A stretch of DNA of 64,000 bases, taken from NCBI GenBank assembly GCA_947579665.1, contig CANPUZ010000053.1, positions 310,001 to 374,000 of the forward strand. Reading direction: 5' to 3'. The DNA is from Sympetrum striolatum (taxonomy: Eukaryota > Arthropoda > Insecta > Odonata > Libellulidae). The translations under genes were made by a program, and so were the position numbers. The notes below the pieces were generated by a model. The model did no database searches and was not told the DNA's origin. It was given only the letters and a program-made list of their open reading frames with translations. Numbering within the stretch: the first letter of the stretch is position 1; every line of letters begins with the position of its first letter. Of the stretch, positions 32,113-43,846 are shown one piece after another.

Positions 32113-32196
32113 ACAGTAAACCCTCACTAACACAAATCTCAAGGGACCGGGGAAAGAGTTTGCGTTAAGAAACATTTGTGCTAACCGTAGTGCAAA
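32113..32196 (+). mobile_element. Possible terminal inverted repeat of a pogo/Tigger-like element
   Basis: TA followed by CAGTAAACCCTCACTAACAC, then GGGACCGGGGAAAG, a GCGTTAAGAAACATTTGTG phrase and GCTAACCG. This looks like the degenerate, self-similar ends (CAGTAAACCCTC...) typical of Tigger/pogo-group transposons. The partner end and any transposase were not found, so it may be a solo end. Confidence 0.35.
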
Positions 32197-33219
32197 TATA
32201 CTTAATGATATACTGATGTCTATTATGTTGTTTATTTATAAGTAACAATCACAACATTTTCTATCAAGTCCTTCTTTACCTCTTTGATTGGTTAAAATAT
32301 TCCATCATTAATTTTAAGCAATAGACTTGCAATAAATTGGTTAAATATTTTTATTTTACATCACAGTCAGGTATTAATTACATAAAAAAATAACCAGTCT
32401 TCAAAATCAGAAATTTTTGTTAATAATTTGCTATAGAAGTTAATTTTAGCATTTTTTAGGCTTAAAAAATCATGCAAATACTTTTGCTTAAGAGCAGGGA
32501 GCATATGTGGTACAGGAATTGAGCTTTAAAAGTATCTGTTGAGATGAGTATAATGACATTTGGCTGAATCACCGTATTCCATGAGTTAATAAACTCAAGT
32601 CCAAATGCATCGCAAGAATATATATTAACAGTCGTAGCATTTATGTTTGCATTAGTATTCTTGAATATGTTTAAAAATCAACGAAATATACCTAAAAGCT
32701 TTTACTTTTATTCCTCTTTTTGTTGGTGTTACTTTTTGAGTCCTTCAGTAGAAGGTAAAATAATGTATCTATGTTATAATTGATGCTACATAACCATCCT
32801 ACAGATGTCACAATTAGGCCATTTTGAATTTTTACTAATCAGTTTCCAACAATTCTTTACTACTTACATCACATCTGTATTTGCTGGTGTTCTTTAGTTT
32901 TTAGCAATAAAATTATGACATAATATTTATGACCAAACAACATGATTATAGCAAGAAGCCATCAATGCTCTACTTTTGAAATATAAATTTCTGGAAGAAT
33001 TGCAACATTGTAGATGAGTGGACTTTTAGAGGTGACTAAGTTGTATTCCTCAAAGCGAATCAGTACCTTTAGATTATCTCGGAAAAACTCTTGATCTCTG
33101 ACACTACGTTTGTTAGGAATCTTTGTGATTTTAGTGATATATTCTATAACTTAATTACTCTCATAATATAAATTGACCGAATAATTGCCTACAATCTTGA
33201 GTTTTATCATCTTATATAT
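32197..33219. other. AT-rich DNA, no feature recognised
   Basis: No supported frame or repeat. If the end at 32113 is real, this could be the body of a decayed non-autonomous element. Confidence 0.35.
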
Positions 33220-34650
33220 TTTTACTTTCTCCCTATACGTAGTATAGAGAAAGTATTGTATTCACAAAAGAATTCGACCTCCAGATTTCGACGGAAATAG
33301 ATGTTTTGGGGCCCATAGACATGTTTTAGCTATTTTCCCGAACATGTCTGTCTGTGCGTCTGTCTGTCTGTCTGTGGTTAAAGAGTTTGTGTGCGCTCTA
33401 TCTTATAATGAAATTATCTTATATGAAATTATATATTATATTATGGTGCGAAAAATGGGAATTAGATATTAACGTAAGTAAATGCATACAAAATTAATGG
33501 AATTAGTATCAAAGTAGTAGATTCAGTTAAATATCTCGGGATCAATATTACTAATAACTTAAATTGGAGCACGCATATTCGAAAAATCTGCGGCAAAGCT
33601 AGTAAAAGGCTTGGCTTTGTAAAGCGTATTGTCGGTAAATGCGATGAAAAGGTGAGAAAGCGATGTTATTTTACCTTGGTCAGACCCCTTCTGGAATATG
33701 CGGCAAGTATATGGGATCCGGCGGATGAAACGTGTACTCGCAAACTCGAGAAAGTGCAGCGTAAAGCGGTTCGTTTTGTTAAGAAATGCTACGATAAAAA
33801 AGCAATTGTTACAAAAATGCTCTCAGACGTAGGTTGGGAATCCTTGAAAGAAAGGAGATTGGAAGCGAGGCTGCGATTACTTAATAAATTCAGGGAAACT
33901 ACATTTTCCAAAGATACAATCGGTATCATGCAACCCCCCTGCTACGTCGGTCGATCCGATAATGTCCGTAAGTTAAGAGAAATAGATGCTAGGACGAATC
34001 GTTTTAGAGATTCATTCTTTCCGCGAACAATACGTGACAATAATCCAATAAGGAAGTAATTTAGATTCAACTGGTGTTTACACCCCCTGCCACACGCCGA
34101 AAGGCGGCTTGTAGGGTATTAATGTAGATGTAGATGTAGATGTAGATATCCAATCATTTTCAAAATTCACATTTAGAATTTTCCTAACAATGCCAAGAGT
34201 TGATTAGTTTTTGGAGAATATCGCTTGACCGGAAGTTGCGGTTTATCCGGAACATAATCTTGTTTCTTAAATATCTCTGTAAGAATGCAAAATAGGTTTA
34301 TACATTTACACACAAAAATTATAGATAATGTATTTTGCGACAACTTTTGTAAGAAACATTTTTTCGTAACACTGATTATTTAGGAGTTATTCCCCAATAA
34401 TGGTTAACCGGAAGTTGTTGTTAATCCAGAAATGGAAGTTTTTCATACATATCTCTGTCAAAATGGAATGTAGGTATATACAATTATGTACCCAAGTTGT
34501 AGATAATGTTTTTTACTACAAAGCTTGTATGAAAAATTTTCCTGTAACACTCATTGTTTTATAGTTATTTATATATTACCGGCATAGGCTTATGTTTTCA
34601 ATAAATACGGAGAAAGTCATGTGTTGGCCACATCAGATTTTTTAAAAGTG
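33220..34650 (+). repeat. R3 element, copy 2, interrupted by a LINE fragment
   Basis: Left part 33220-33420 (TTTTTACTTTCTCC, ATGTTTTGGGGCCC, CTGTCTGTCTGTCTGTGG, GTGCGCTCTA). The right part resumes at about 34148 (TTCACATTTAGAATTTTCC, CAATGCCAAGAGTTGATTAG, two ACCGGAAGTTG blocks) and ends GGAGAAAGTCATGTGTTGGC then CACATCAGATTTTTT. Copy 3 has the same two parts adjoining, so the LINE at 33425-34146 was inserted into this copy. Confidence 0.65.
33425..34146 (+). pseudogene. 5'-truncated LINE: C-terminal part of an RT protein plus 3' end
   Basis: Open from about 33480 to TAA at 34057-34059. It has the region after the RT catalytic core: VDSVKYLGINITNNLNWSTH, RPLLEYAASIWDPADE and LEKVQRKAVRFV, typical of CR1/Jockey-type non-LTR retrotransposons. 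The 3' end holds a small hairpin (ACGCCGAAAGGCGGC) and a tail of TGTAGA/GATGTA repeats. The first part (GTGCGAAAAATGGGAATTAG to AATGCATACAAAATTAATGG) has lost frame. Catalytic RT and endonuclease are absent. A second fragment of the same family is at 46855-46990. Confidence 0.8.
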
Positions 34651-34839
34651 TTGTGAATTCTATTCTCATCATTGGAAGGTAGATATGTTAATAGACAACA
34701 ATAACAGTGAACAATTACCATTGAAATTTTATTAATCAAGCAATTTAATTCTCAATTATTAAAATTTAAAAATTTTCTTAGTATTTATTTTATAGATTAT
34801 AAATAATGTATCCATATGTTTATATAAAATAGACAGTGG

Positions 34840-35395
34840 GTATGTTTCTGTGTATTTTCTCTAAAAACTTGTAAGTTGCAAACCTTTGAGATTTTCTACA
34901 TTATTAAAGGTCACGCAGAGCATAGGCTACTTTTTATTTACTGAAGTAAAGTCCACGGTTCATACCCAGACAGGTCAAAACATTTTCATATGATATAGAG
35001 GTAAAATTAATTTCTTTTGTTGCAGGGTTCATGTCTTTTTCAAAATTAAATTAGAAATAACAGTCTTCAAGAGTCGATTTAAGCACCAAAAGAAGGAAAA
35101 TAGAATATAGATTCTTATATTGGTCGTTGAAAATCGTGCTTGATTAGAAATTGTGAATATTTTGATAAAATATTTGAAAATTTTTTCGATATTTTTAGTT
35201 TGTAAACAACCCATCCCCCTCACGATCAAGGTATTTGTTTTTTTTCTAGCTAATGTATGTATTGGTAAGAACACATTGAGAAGATATGAGTACTTCAAAT
35301 TAATGTCAGCAATAACTGATAGATCATAGGAAGAGGGAGAAATTAAATGAGATGTTAGCAGCTGCAGCTATGAACGATATGCTGTTAAAAGGCGA
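34840..35395 (+). repeat. R1-containing repeat, copy d
   Basis: A longer version of R1. It shares with 36765-37345 the lead (TTTGAGATTTTCTACATTAT, a B-box-like CACGGTTCATACCC at 34951, TTTTGTTGCAGGGTT), the R1 core (AAATTAAATTAGAAATAA) and the end (AACCCATCCCCCTCACGATC, GTAAGAACACATTGAGAA, GAAGAGGGAGAAATTAAA). The two copies are about 1.95 kb apart in the same orientation. Confidence 0.65.
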
Positions 35396-35498
35396 GTTGT
35401 CATGTTGTAGCAAATCTCCAATACCATATTCCTTGATTGGAGAGGTAAAGTTTATGTTTTGCTATATGCAGAATGCAAAAAGTAATTCATAGTATTTT

Positions 35499-36175
35499 TA
35501 CTTTCTCCATATAATAGTATAGAGAGAGTATTGTATTCACAAAAAATTCAGCCTACAAATTTCAACAGAAATAGATGTTTTGGGGCTCATATTTTATGTT
35601 TTCGCTATTTTCCCAAACATTTCTGTCTGTGTCTGTCTGAGGTAAAAAGAATTGTGGGTGCTCTATTTTAAAAGGTATTAATCTGATCATTTCCAAACTT
35701 CATATTTAGTATTTTCCTAACAATGCCAAGAGTTGATTAGTTTTCGATGAATACCGCTTAACCGGAAGTTGTGGTTTAGCTGGAACAAAATTTTGTTTCA
35801 TGTATATCTCCGTCAGAATGCAATGTAGGTATATACAATCATGCATAAACGTTATAGATAATTCACTTTAGTACAACTTTTGTTTGAATCATTTTTCCGC
35901 ACCACTGATGGTTTAGGTGTTATTCTTGAATAATGGTTAACCGGAAGTTGTTGTTTATCCATAAATGGAAGTTTTTCATACATATCTCTGTCACAATGCA
36001 ATGTAGGAATATATAATTATCCACAAAAGTTATAGATAATATACTTCATTACAAATTTTTTAAATATTTTTGTAACACTCATTGTTTTCGAGTAATTTAT
36101 ATATAACCGGCATAGGCTTCTGTTTTCAATAAATATGGAGAAAGTCGTGTGTTGGACACATCAGAATTTTGTAAG
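35499..36175 (+). repeat. R3 element, copy 3 (uninterrupted)
   Basis: Runs from TTTTTACTTTCTCC to ATGGAGAAAGTCGTGTGTTG and then CACATCAG. It contains ATAGATGTTTTGGGGCTC, a CTGTCTGTGTCTGTCTG run and AACCGGAAGTTG twice (35760, 35940). It is about 675 bp and the best template for the family's length. Confidence 0.65.
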
Positions 36176-36764
36176 TGCTTCCACTTCATAAACATTTGAT
36201 ATTTTTCAGTTATTGGTTAATCTCTGCATCTGTTTAGGCACTGTGACTGCATTTGTGTTATTTGATCAAGCTCCACATTACGCATTATAGCATTGGGGCA
36301 CAATTCAGCTCCGTAATACACTTACTTTCTGTAAAGAATATTCAGTGGTTGTTTTAGAGTGATATAAAATATATTTCTTTTGTGTTTGTTCATTGATTCC
36401 GATATCCATTTGTGCCTTTCCTAAAATATCTCCTTAAGCATGATGCTTCTTATCGTTATGCTTTCTTCGAATACATTTTTACTATCCTTAAACAAATGTT
36501 GTCTTCATCAAACAAGTTTAACATTCAAAGAATGTGAGTTCTAATGTATAGGTGTTTTTACATATTTTATTATAACTTCATTTTGTTTGTTTACTGGTTT
36601 GGAAATAATTAGAGCCTAGCATTTTCTATGTAGTTTTAATTATGAGGTATGTGTAACTGTCAACTCTATAACAATTGCATTTATCAATTTAAATAGTACC
36701 CTTGAGATTCAATGAACACTTCAACTAGTCTTCTATATGAATACATATGTAAAATATAAAATAG

Positions 36765-37345
36765 TGTGTGTGTGTGTATGTTTACGAAATACTCGAGAAC
36801 TAAGAGTCACGCAACTTAGAAATATTCTACATCATTAAAAGTCAACCCCGCGCAGAGGCTTCTCTTAGGCTATTTACAGGCTACTCTTTATTTCCCTGAA
36901 GTCCATGTTTCGTACCCAGACGGGTGAAAACGTTTTCTTAAGAAATAAATGTCAAGGTCATTTTTTGTTGCAGGGTTAATTTGTTTTTCAAAATTAAATT
37001 AGAAATAATTTTTGTAGGAAGTCAAATTAAGCACCATAAGAAAATAAATAGAACAAGGATTCTTTTTGTGTTTCTGAATATCGTTTGATATTTAAGTTTG
37101 CGCACATTTTGATAAAGCACGTGAATATTTTATCGAAATTTTGAGGTTGTAAACAACCCATCCCCCTGACGATAAAGGTGATTGTTGAGTCCCCAGCTCA
37201 TGTATTTATCGGTAAGAACACATTGAGAAAATATGCCCAACTCAAATTAATGTTAGCAATAAGTGATAGATTATATGAAGAGGGAGAAATTTAAGGAGAT
37301 ATTAGTAACTACAGTTATGAACAATATACTGTGAAGAATCGAGTA
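36765..37345 (+). repeat. R1-containing repeat, copy e
   Basis: Counterpart of 34840-35395. It begins beside a short (GT)n run (36765-36780) and has the core AAATTAAATTAGAAATAATT, CATCCCCCTGACGATAAAGG followed by TGATTGTTGA, and AAGAACACATTGAGAAAAT. Confidence 0.65.
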
Positions 37346-37622
37346 TACAAAGGTACAAATACCAGTATTTTAGAAAGTTTTTCTAATTTTATGGAAGCGT
37401 CTGTATCAACCAAGTTTTACTCGTATCAATGCAATTGTTAATTAAAGATTAAAACGTTTATTTTATTCCACGTCCTTGGACAGATGCATGCACCAAGAAA
37501 TGTAGTACATACCTGCATCCATATGTGCTATGGCAGGCATCAGTTTTCATCTAAAAGTGAGAATTGCATTCGTTTTATGCAATCGAATGTCTTATTGCGG
37601 CTTTATTTTACATTTGCTAATT

Positions 37623-37860
37623 CATCATCATCATCATTGTGCTTCTGTCCGCAGACAGGTCTCAACAAAACTTGCTCCTCCAGGCATCTCTATCCTGTGC
37701 CTCTCTTTTTAGAACTTGATATTCTTTTCCTTGTTTTAAATCAGTCAGCATTCCGAATTTTCTTCTTCCTCTTTGTCGTTTCCCCTTGATCTTTCCTTCA
37801 AAAATCGTCTTCTGTAGGCATTCTGCTGATTATGGCCATTCAATTGACGCATTTGCCTTG
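37623..37860 (-). pseudogene. 3' remnant of an RTE-like LINE
   Basis: On the minus strand one frame reads KTIFEGKIKGKRQRGRRKFG, then LKQGKEYQVLKREAQDRDAW and RS. This is the charged C-terminal tail found after the RT in RTE-type and related non-LTR retrotransposons. An upstream GH-ISRMP motif needs a one-base shift, and a TGA ends the frame early. A trinucleotide tail (ATGATGATGATG on the minus strand, 37623-37638) follows, as expected at the 3' end. Dead copy. Confidence 0.7.
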
Positions 37861-39949
37861 ATGATATTGTTAAATATGCACACACTTGCTACAGTTCGTC
37901 TGCTAACCAACTGACCCCTATCGCTACTGAGTCCTTTTCACTATCGGTAGATTTACCGACGATGGCTAGCCGTCGTACCGATGCAGGAGCTTAGGGAATA
38001 GCATCGAGAGCTCAAGGAGTCGGTTTGCGATCCCAACCGACTGAGAGGCTACCGTACTGACGGGAAGTTAGATACAGAATATGGCCCCTGCATTGGAATA
38101 TTGTTTTTTAGTTAATTTATGTTATTATTTAGTGAATTATTCTATTTGAATTCAATTCAGCATTTATATTGCATTTCGATTAAGTGGGGTTAATGTTAAA
38201 ACACTCCCAAGTGTAGCTAATAAACGATTATTGTGATGCATAAGCTATAATGCATTAATGCAAATATCATATTCAGTGGTAAATGAGGTAGTAAAATGCA
38301 CCTATGACAGTGTCCAAATCATTGCAGCTAGTTTTTTTTCCTCAAAGTGAATAATTATGTATAATATTTTATAATATATAATTGTATAATTTTATCTCAC
38401 ATATTTTGAATGAATAATTCCTTCACCTAAGACAACATTAGTTTTAAAAACATAAAATTAGATACTAAGTTAACATTATTTTATTGATTTTTTTTTCTAC
38501 ATAGTTTTTTATTGATTGTATTTATTTTTCCTGGCTATATTTCTTATCTCAATAGTATTTTATAATATTGTAAATGTTTTTAAACAGTCAATGGGATTTC
38601 ATTCATAATAAACATATTGTTATTATGTACAAGGTTGTATATGTGGTGAGGTAAGATGCAATATCAGTTACTGTGAAAGAGAATATATCGGTCCACATCA
38701 TGAACTGGAAAACCTCTTCTCAGCCTATGCTCCGGATATAAGTTGAGGATAGAAGTGTTGTTAGATGGATGCCATTCAAAAAGCATGGAATAAAGTAAGG
38801 TATTGATGTGTTCTTTATGTATTTTCTCATCTACTACTACATTCTAATTAATTCAAATTTTCCATAGGAATAGAAAGATTTTGTATCGTTGATTAATAAT
38901 TTTCTCTCAAAACTTTGGAATTCATTGTGAGATAATTAATTATTTTGCCAAATATGCCAATGTGAAGTCAAATTCTGATTTTTGAGTACACTTCAGTAGC
39001 TTTCTCACAATATTTCCTGAGGACAAGAGTTTTTTTTTATTTCTGTGTCTCCTCTTTGTTGTTGGTTAGAGTATGAACTTGGTAATGTATTATGGTAGTT
39101 TGAAAGTAATGTGTAATGGTAAGGTAATGGTTAATTTATATCGAGTTCCTTTTCTGCATATCCTCATTGCAAGGCTTATTCTTATGTATCACTTGGTGTT
39201 ATTATCATTTGTCTGCAAAATGTAATGTTATATGCAAAAAAATCACGGATGAGTTAAGAGCTATAGTTTTTAGTCTTTGAACTACAGCAGGCCGTATTAT
39301 TTTATTTATTAGTTCACCCTTGATAAATGTATTTATACTAAAGTACAAAATCACATTCTAAGTCACAAATAAGGAATTTTATTTTAATGATTTTGAGGAA
39401 ATGCTAAATCTTGTCATACATTAGAAACATGCATTTGCTAGTGGTATTTAATTTTTAAAGGAAAACATAAATAATTGTACATAATGATTGCATGTTGAAC
39501 ATATGATGATACTTTAAGATTACCAAAAATCGTAATGTAATAGTGAGACGTTATAACTATTCAATAAATATATTTTGTTGATTGTAAGGTTATAGAAAAT
39601 TGATACATGTTCTATAGTAGTTATATAGTCATTAACTATATTGTAATTATTAGTGTAAAACGTACTGTATCACTGTACAGAATGGATTTTTGCTACTGGA
39701 AAGTAGGTTTTTATAACTATACTACTAAGAAAATAGGTAATCATTCTGCATCACAAAGGAAATGTTGTGCTAGTTATCATTTTATTATTTGAAGACTTAG
39801 CTCAGTTTGTAATGATATTCAAGGTACATTGTGACGGGATTTCTCCATGCATGTTTTAATTTTCCCTGAAGTTATCATGCAACAGTGTTAGTGTTTACAT
39901 TTTAAGATTTTGAAGATATCACACCAGGTATGATGATCAATTCTCAATT
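37861..39949. other. Non-coding DNA with a stable hairpin at 38019-38041
   Basis: No supported frame. GTCGGTT (38019-38025) pairs perfectly with AACCGAC (38035-38041), and further short inverted repeats (GGTAGATTTACC, GGCTAGCC) lie just upstream at 37940-37970. Together this GC-rich 150-bp patch could be a structured RNA or an old element end. The rest is AT-rich without features. Confidence 0.35.
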
Positions 39950-40250
39950 ATTCGAAAATTTCGACGAAATAATGGGCAAAATTGAATAATTTCTCTCAAA
40001 TTTGAAGTTATTTCAGCTTAAAATGCCCAAAATTCCAGAAAATCTAGTAAAATAGCGATTCAATATAAATAATTTCAAGAAGTCTCTCTTTCAAAGTTAT
40101 GAAAAATTTCACGAAAAAATGGGCAAAAAGTCAACAATTTTGTAAAAAAAATTAAGCTTTAAGAAAATTTTAAATGCTAAAAAAACGAAAAGCCTAGTCA
40201 AGTACGGACTAGTTTTTAAGCTTTCGAAGATATCCACCCAAGTAGTATAA
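39950..40250 (-). repeat. Relics of the ~160-bp repeat
   Basis: On the minus strand it contains GGATATCTTCGAAAGCTTAA followed by CTAGTCCGTACTTGACTAGG, the signature phrase of the tandem repeat at 41950-43846. Diverged. Confidence 0.45.
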
Positions 40251-40401
40251 CGAATTCCAATATAAATGAAATGTATACGAAAAAATCTGATATGGCCAGC
40301 ACATGACTTTCTCCACAAATAAGAATTTTTTATCTACGGCAGTATTCCGGAAGACTATATTAAATTTAAATATGCCAGATAGGGTTTGACCCCTTATTGG
40401 C

Positions 40402-40440
40402 GAGGTTAGGTTCAAGTGGGCCTCTCTTCCACCTAACCTC
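40402..40440. repeat. Perfect 11-bp inverted repeat
   Basis: CGAGGTTAGGT and ACCTAACCTCG flank about 19 nt in which GTGG and CCAC can also pair. It may be a foldback-element remnant. The GGTTAGGT core resembles the arthropod telomere unit but is present only once. Confidence 0.6.
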
Positions 40441-40954
40441 GTATGTCGATTGCATTTAAACTTATTAAAAACTCAACTTATTAAAAAAATACAAAAAAGA
40501 GTAGGGTGTGGGAAAGAATCTTTGCAACTGGAGGTTGACTAAGAAAAAAGCCACGTTGCGGGAAAACACCCACAAAGAAGGGGGGTGAAAAAAACCCGCA
40601 AAAACACAGTAATAGAAATAAATACAATAATATACAAACATAGATATATGAAAAGCGAAAAAGATTAGATATGAACAATTATTTTAGAAAGTAAATTTAG
40701 CAAAAGGTATAGAAGACCTAATTGATTTAGTTATAATAAAAGTTAAAAGCTATAATAAATTAATAATATAATAGGTATTCTATGAGCTACAACGTAGTAT
40801 AATAAGAATTTTATAAAGTTTCTTCAGCCGGATGCATTTGTCAATAGATTTTTTCATGGACTGTCTTGAAGTCCTTGTCATTATATAGGTAATTCCTAAA
40901 TTCCTTAAACGGAGGTGCCTGTAAAAAAAAAGAAAAGAAGATACGGTATATGAG

Positions 40955-41035
40955 AAGTAGGATAGAGGAAGATGCCGGGTTCGATTCCCAGCCCTGTCAG
41001 ACCTTTTTCAAGTCCGTTATTCCTTGGGATGTATA
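40955..41035 (+). repeat. tRNA-derived SINE fragment
   Basis: GATGCCGGGTTCGATTCCCA is followed by GCCCTGTCAGACC and TTTTTCAAGTCCGTTATTCC. It is the same B box plus tail as at 171-385. The A-box half is not preserved. Confidence 0.55.
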
Positions 41036-41949
41036 AGTGTTTTAAAATTTATATATTATATTAACTAATTGTCACAAAGATGATAAATAATGCTTTTCTG
41101 GACATATTCGATGATGACCGATAAAACTGGCGATTAATTATAAATTTCTCTAATACATTAAGTGTTAAACTTTTAGCAAATTACAAACAAAAACTATTAA
41201 TAATAATAAAGACCACACATTTAAACAGTGGGAGCCTAAAAGGTGACAGAGAATGTCGAAAATTAACAATATAAAGAAAAGAAAACCAATAAAGACAAAT
41301 GGAATTTAAAGCAAAGGAGAAAACTTTTAAACCTTATCAATCAGCAAGAGCTCAATCTACAGCTAGAGAGTCAGCTCACAGTTACAATTTTCTGCTAATT
41401 ATTATAACTGAATAATTATTTTGAAATATTCGTGTTTTAAATTTAAAATCAGCCTCCAAATAAAACTTTGAAGAAATATAGCAATCATGTTGTATTTAAC
41501 ATGATTACGAAAAGGTATAAATGAAAACGACGTTTTGACGTAAATATCTCGCAATAACCACGAAATTGGGTAACTACGTGAAGACTGATGGTGGTTGTTA
41601 GCGAATATTTTTTTCTAATAAGACTAATAGAAAAATAAATTTTTCGTAACTATTGTAGATAAATGCGTATGCTTAAATATAGGATAATAGAGAAATCTTG
41701 CAACAACGGAAACGAGATAGAGGGAACAATTTACTCCAAAAGCTAATCCGCTCTAACAGCATCTACCTATATGCTGATTGGTATGCTATATACCTGCTGC
41801 TATATATAAAGATTGGTATTGATACGGAAAATAGTTTTCACGTTACAGCGCCCACAAAGTGCACAATCAGCAACTTCCGGTTTATCAGTATTTCAAAACT
41901 AACTCCTAAACAATAGGTGATACAGAAATATGTCATACATTTCGAATAA

Positions 41950-43846
41950 TGTCGTATTCTCGGATTAAAGGCAAGAAAGCCAAAAAAACTGAAAACCGAT
42001 AAACCGATAGAATAATGCCAAATTTTTGTTGATTTTTCCGAAATTTTCGGATAAATGTGGGATTTTTATTGAAAATAAGACAAAATCTCGCTTTCCCCTT
42101 CAATACGTGTCCAAATACGACTAGGTTTCCTCGAAATTTAGGCAAAACACAGCTATAAAAGTAAAAACTTTCAAAAAAATCCTTTTTTTCCAAAATTTGT
42201 AGTTAAATGTAAAATGTTTGTAAGAAATATGTCTAAATCTCGGTAAAATCTTCAACAAGATTCCTTATACAACTAGTGCTTTCCAATTTAAGTCAAAATA
42301 CAGCCAAAATACTGAAAGAGATTGAAAAAATTACCTATTTTATAGAAAAATAATTAATTAAAATTAATTATTTTTCTAATATTATTCCGAAATAAGCTGA
42401 TAAATGTGGAATTTGTGTTCGAAATATGGAAAAATCTCGGTTAGATCTTCAATAAGAGTCCAAATACGACTAGGTTTTTTCGTATTTCAGCCAAACTACA
42501 GCAAAAACTTAAAAAATATGGAAAAAATGCCAATTTTTCGCCGATTTCTCCGAAATTTACGTATTTATTGTGGCATTTAGGTACAAAAAATGGAAGGTTA
42601 TCGCTCAGTTTTTCAATTCAAGTCCAAAGACGACGATGTTTCTCGAAATATTGGCGAAATGCTGCTAAATTAGAGAAACATTTCCAAAACATTTTCATTT
42701 TTCGCTGATTTTGTTTTTGAAATATGCCATCTAAAATGAATTTTTTTTAATATGTAAATATCTCGCTAAGATCATCAAAAAGATTCTTATTTAGAATAGT
42801 TTATCTTTAATTTTTTGGCACAATAAAGCCAAAATTGGAAAAATTGAAAAAAAGTGTTCACTTTTCGCCAATTTTTCGGAGAATCGCTAATTAAAGTGGA
42901 ATACTTTTTGAAAATACGGGATAAACATCTACATATCTTCAAAACGATTCCAAATTGGACTAGATTTTATAAAATTAAAACAGAATACAGCCAAATAAAC
43001 TGAAAAATTATAAGCATGCCCCTATTTTACGAAATATTTTTCCAAAATTTGCTAATAAAAAAGGAATTTAATTTCCATAAGGAATTTTTGCTTGCGTCAT
43101 TAAGGCTAGTGTAAATATGGCTATATCTTCGCAAATTTCAGGCAAAATACAGCCCAAAACCTGAACAGTATCGAAAAAATTCGAAATTTTCGTTGATTTC
43201 TCCGTTCTTTGCTAATAAAGGGGATATTTGTGCGATTTATGTAAGAAAATCGGTAAGTTCCTCAAGACAAATCCAAATTTGAGTATCTTTCTCGAATATT
43301 AGGCAAAATACAGCCAAAAATCTGCAAAAATTTGTATAATCTATCGATTCGGCCGAGATGTTGTAGAAAGATATAACCGAAAACTGATTATAATATTCCA
43401 CAATGGTATTTACTCAGGAACTTATAAAAAGCATAAATATTTTTTCAGGTGTGAAGATTTTTGAAAAAATGCCCTTTTTTGCCAATTTACCCGTAACTTG
43501 CTGGTAAAATTGGAATGTTTGTTCAAAATATGGAAAGATCTTGCTGAGATCATCAAAAAAAAGTCCAATTTTGAGTAGGTTGGCTCAAAATTTAGGAAAA
43601 TACATCAGAAAATAAATTTTCGAAGAAAATGAACATTTTTGCCGATTTATCTGAAATTTGCTAAAATATAGGAATATCTGTGCAAAATATGGATATTTTT
43701 TTAGTTTCATCTTAAAACGAGTAAATATTCAGCTATGTTTTCACGAATTTCAGGCAAAATACCACCAAAAAATGTTCAAAAAATAACTGTTTTCTGCCAT
43801 TTTTTCTATAATTTTCTGATTTAATGAGGAATATTTGTTGTAAATA
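41950..43846 (+). repeat. Diverged tandem repeat, period about 160 bp
   Basis: The phrase ACTAGGTTTTCTCGAAATTT-AGGCAAAATACAGCC recurs at about 42121, 42273, 42470, 42634, 42795, 42960, 43120, 43282, 43576 and 43731. Between occurrences are GATTTCTCCGAAATTT-GC, GTGGAATTT-TG and ATCTCG-AGATCTTCAA. Units differ strongly, so the array is old. It continues after the mariner insertion. Frames inside it are not genes. Confidence 0.75.

Larger units (their letters stand above)
40258..41935 (-). repeat. R3 element, copy 4, minus orientation, split
   Basis: The minus-strand 3' end is at 40258-40320 (GTGGAGAAAGTCATGTGCTG, then CATATCAGATTTTTT). Internal R3 sequence (AACCGGAAGTTGCTGATTGT, TTTGTGGGCGC and ACGTGAAAACTATT) lies at about 41800-41905. 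The 1.4 kb between includes an 11-bp inverted repeat and a SINE fragment, so later insertions split this copy. Confidence 0.5.

Noticed and set aside
33340..33377. CTGT microsatellite as a separate feature
   Set aside because: It is an internal part of the R3 element present in shorter form in other copies.
33652..34059. Stand-alone 135-codon gene
   Set aside because: It is the C-terminal end of a truncated LINE protein whose frame extends further upstream and which is followed by the LINE 3' tail.
40402..40440. Telomeric repeat (TTAGG)n
   Set aside because: Only one GGTTAGGT on each arm of an inverted repeat; no tandem TTAGG.
41933..42193. 86-codon minus-strand frame
   Set aside because: Lies in the diverged ~160-bp tandem repeat; reading is low-complexity and not preserved between units.
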